From Thunnus maccoyii (taxonomy: Eukaryota; Chordata; Actinopteri; Scombriformes; Scombridae), in assembly GCF_910596095.1 (NCBI RefSeq), contig NC_056543.1, positions 19,855,542 through 19,919,541 of the forward strand: a stretch of 64,000 nucleotides of DNA. Reading direction: 5' to 3'. The position numbers and the translations under genes are program-made. Below the pieces are notes generated by a model. That model ran no database searches and was not told the origin of the DNA. It saw nothing but the letters and a program-made list of their open reading frames with translations. Within the stretch, counting starts at the first letter, position 1. The number at the start of each line of letters is the position of its first letter. Below, piece by piece: positions 61,761 to 64,000 of the stretch.

Positions 61761-63944
61761 GAATAAGAATCAAAGAGCAATATATAACAAACAATAACAA
61801 ACAAATAATAACAAACATGTAGTGATATTCCTGACAATTTTTCAATGTCTTAATCAGAGTTTTAACCAAATTTCCACTTGCATTTGATGAAAGCCCACCT
61901 GCTGTTGAACAGATTTTTTAAACAGAATTTTTAATTATCTATTCTCTCAGGTGTGATGTTTTTTTTTTATCATTACTGAGGACTGACAGAATGACAAATG
62001 TTCTTATTGTATAGGAGTGTATATATGTAGTGACCGAATCAATATATTGAATGGTTCTGTGTATGGATAGCCTTAAATACTTGTTCTGTAAACATCTCTT
62101 AACTATTGCCACTCCCAAAGACAATTATGGTGAAATGAATAGTCGCATCACTCAAGCTTTATATCGAAGCAATGCATCATAGCGTCCATTTTCAGGCTGA
62201 TTACTCTCTGCCAGCCCTGAACATAATTTCCCTGCCACATCTTTCACAAACACAATATCAATACTAATTAGCGATAAATGTATCTTCTCATATTTTATTC
62301 ATTTGCAGGTTAGGTGACCTCCAAATGGAGATGTTTCAATCTGGTTTTGTACCTCACTCCAACAAATAGGACAGGATTCTTGGATAAACCATTAGTGCTG
62401 TGAGTCTCACATTAATACCCTGCAGATTGTGAGTTCCCAAGTAGCTATTATTTGTCAAATGGATCAATTTTACGAATAAGTAGTCACTTTTATCTACATG
62501 ATCTCCCCGGTGCTGTCGCAGTTCAGTTCAGGAAGCGCTTCACTTCTTCATCTTTATGCACACATCAGATCAATTTGCCAGCACATGCTTTAACATGATC
62601 TACATGATCTGTAATTTTGCTATAATCATCATCATAAACAAGAGCATTCTAGCCTGCAGTCCCTTTTAATATTGTGAACATAATGGCAGATTTTCTTTTG
62701 CTGACCTGGTAATAGCAGACCTTCATTACCATTTTCAATTATTTTACCGATGGCTCACTGAAGCTTTTAAATGCAGATTTTAGTGTCTGGCACATTGGGC
62801 CATTTTGACCCAATTCTCTTTGCTTTAGATATGGCTATTTAGGATAGGGATTTTCAAAAGAGGAGCTTTCTCTTTCTCTTGCGACAGAAAATGGCTTTTC
62901 AGGATGCTCGTATCTGTGTATCATTAAATAGTGGTGTGTTTTCCATTCATAGCACCCAAAGTACAAAGAAAAACAGAGGAGCAGGACTTGCCTGTACTCA
63001 CTGGCAAAGTCCAGTCCAGTAGTGTGTCATTTTCTATCCTCTGGAGGCCCTGCTTCATTAGAAAACATCAGACTGCCAGCGGGGAACGAGTTCATCACTG
63101 AAGTTCACCCACACTGATCCACACTCAGAATGAGTAATGTACACTTCTGTAGTGTGTTTGTTTGCGTGTTTTGTTAGGACTTCTCAGGCAAAACTAGTGG
63201 GGATGTACTTCACCTGAGCACCAATAACAACATGATATTTGCTTACATTTTTCAACATTACCCGACAGTGGACAGTTTGTGTTTGTCAGCGTGGTATTTC
63301 ACCATCTGGTTCACCGGTACTCTTTGCACTCTACAAATCAACATGCTGTTGATGAAGCTGTATCCTCAGCGCTTCATGGGGAGGAAAAGTCTGTTTTTTA
63401 GGTCAGTGCTCTCATACTTTCTGTGCAGCCCTTTTAGGACCTACAAAAGCCACAGAGGGGAGATGTGTTGCTGTCAGGCAGAGCATCTCTCACGACACCA
63501 TCAGTCGCACTGTGATCAAGTCGTTCTCTGTGTGTTTCCTCCCAACAGCTGAGTCTCAGCCCATAACCCTGCTGTAACACTTGGGACACTGATATATAGA
63601 CATCTATTATATTTAATGTGTGTTCATTGTACACCATTAATTAAACAAACATTCAATGGATATGTTATAAGCTGTGTTCTTTAGAGTATTTTGAAACAAA
63701 GTGAACAAAGCGAACATATTGTGCTAGCAATTTAATACATTCGTGTTTTTTTTTAAACATGTCTGACCTTTCTTCTTTTTCATCTGCTTAAGACTATTGA
63801 CTGATGGCAAATTAAACTGTGCCTGATTGTTTCTCTCCAGCTTAATGAGAACAGCTGCAGCAGATCAATATATCCATTTGTAAAGTAAAATCTAATTGGA
63901 AATTGTTGCCCATATGCAACTGCTGTCAGAGACAGAGGCAGAAC

Positions 63945-63981
63945 CGCTGGCTGGCTGGCTGGCAGGCAGGCAGGCAGGCAG
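63945..63981. repeat. compound (CTGG)n(GGCA)n tetranucleotide repeat
   Basis: About four CTGG units run directly into about five GGCA units near the window end. Confidence 0.9.
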
Positions 63982-64000
63982 AGCCAGGGGGTGCTTTGGC

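Larger units (their letters stand above)
54201..64000. other. region upstream of gpm6b; no gene recognised
   Basis: Only repeats were identified (57030, 59300, 60480, 60703, 61605). In human the next gene is GEMIN8, but no Gemin8-like frame was seen here. The stretch 62150-62980 has even composition with homeodomain-like TAATTA and AATTA words, no repeats and no frame; it may be a distal regulatory element. The right edge (63945-63981) is a compound CTGG/GGCA tetranucleotide repeat. Confidence 0.5.

Noticed and set aside
63232-63552. 106-residue plus-strand frame near the window end
   Set aside because: No known domain and no upstream gene structure. A link to gemin8 or glra2, the next genes in human, could not be supported.

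Overview
The window is nuclear DNA of a ray-finned (teleost, probably percomorph-type) fish. It has split genes with GT-AG introns, vertebrate orthologues, CA/GT microsatellites and the usual fish repeat load (Tc1/mariner, hAT, TTAA-flanked MITEs, L2 and L1/Tx1-like LINE ends, a tRNA-derived SINE). Gene content and order match human Xp22.2: egfl6, rab9a, trappc2, ofd1, gpm6b. The species and any chromosome assignment are not readable from the sequence.

Layout. 1-2302: last four exons of egfl6 (+), encoding the C-terminal MAM domain. 2303-4440: intergenic, with a LINE 3' end. 4440-6100: rab9a (+), an intact 202-residue GTPase in one coding exon behind a non-coding leader exon and a TCACGTGA promoter box. 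6101-7957: intergenic, with an internally deleted Tc1-like element. 7958-10060: trappc2 (-), four coding exons giving exactly 140 residues, including an AT-AC minor-class (U12) intron. 10060-10310: short divergent promoter shared with ofd1. 10501-19197: ofd1 (+), 22 coding exons whose lengths sum to 3174 nt in one open frame (1057 residues). About 19330-19430: tail-to-tail junction of ofd1 and gpm6b. 19440-53925: gpm6b (-), a four-membrane-span PLP/DM20-family protein with seven coding exons. Its first coding exon is only ATGG (53922-53925), and a second alternative first coding exon lies at 36467-36515. Its introns 1 and 2 hold most of the transposable elements. 53926-64000: gpm6b leader and promoter with a perfect CRE, then about 9.8 kb without a recognisable gene.

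The five genes do not form a pathway; the cluster is inherited synteny. Some themes recur: rab9a and trappc2 act in membrane traffic, ofd1 at centrioles and cilia, egfl6 in extracellular matrix, and gpm6b in neural membranes. No previously undescribed multi-gene system was found. The most rewarding items are the AT-AC intron of trappc2, the two phase-matched first exons of gpm6b, the CLEAR-like box of rab9a, the nested transposon structures, and two back-to-back perfect hairpins next to a CA repeat.
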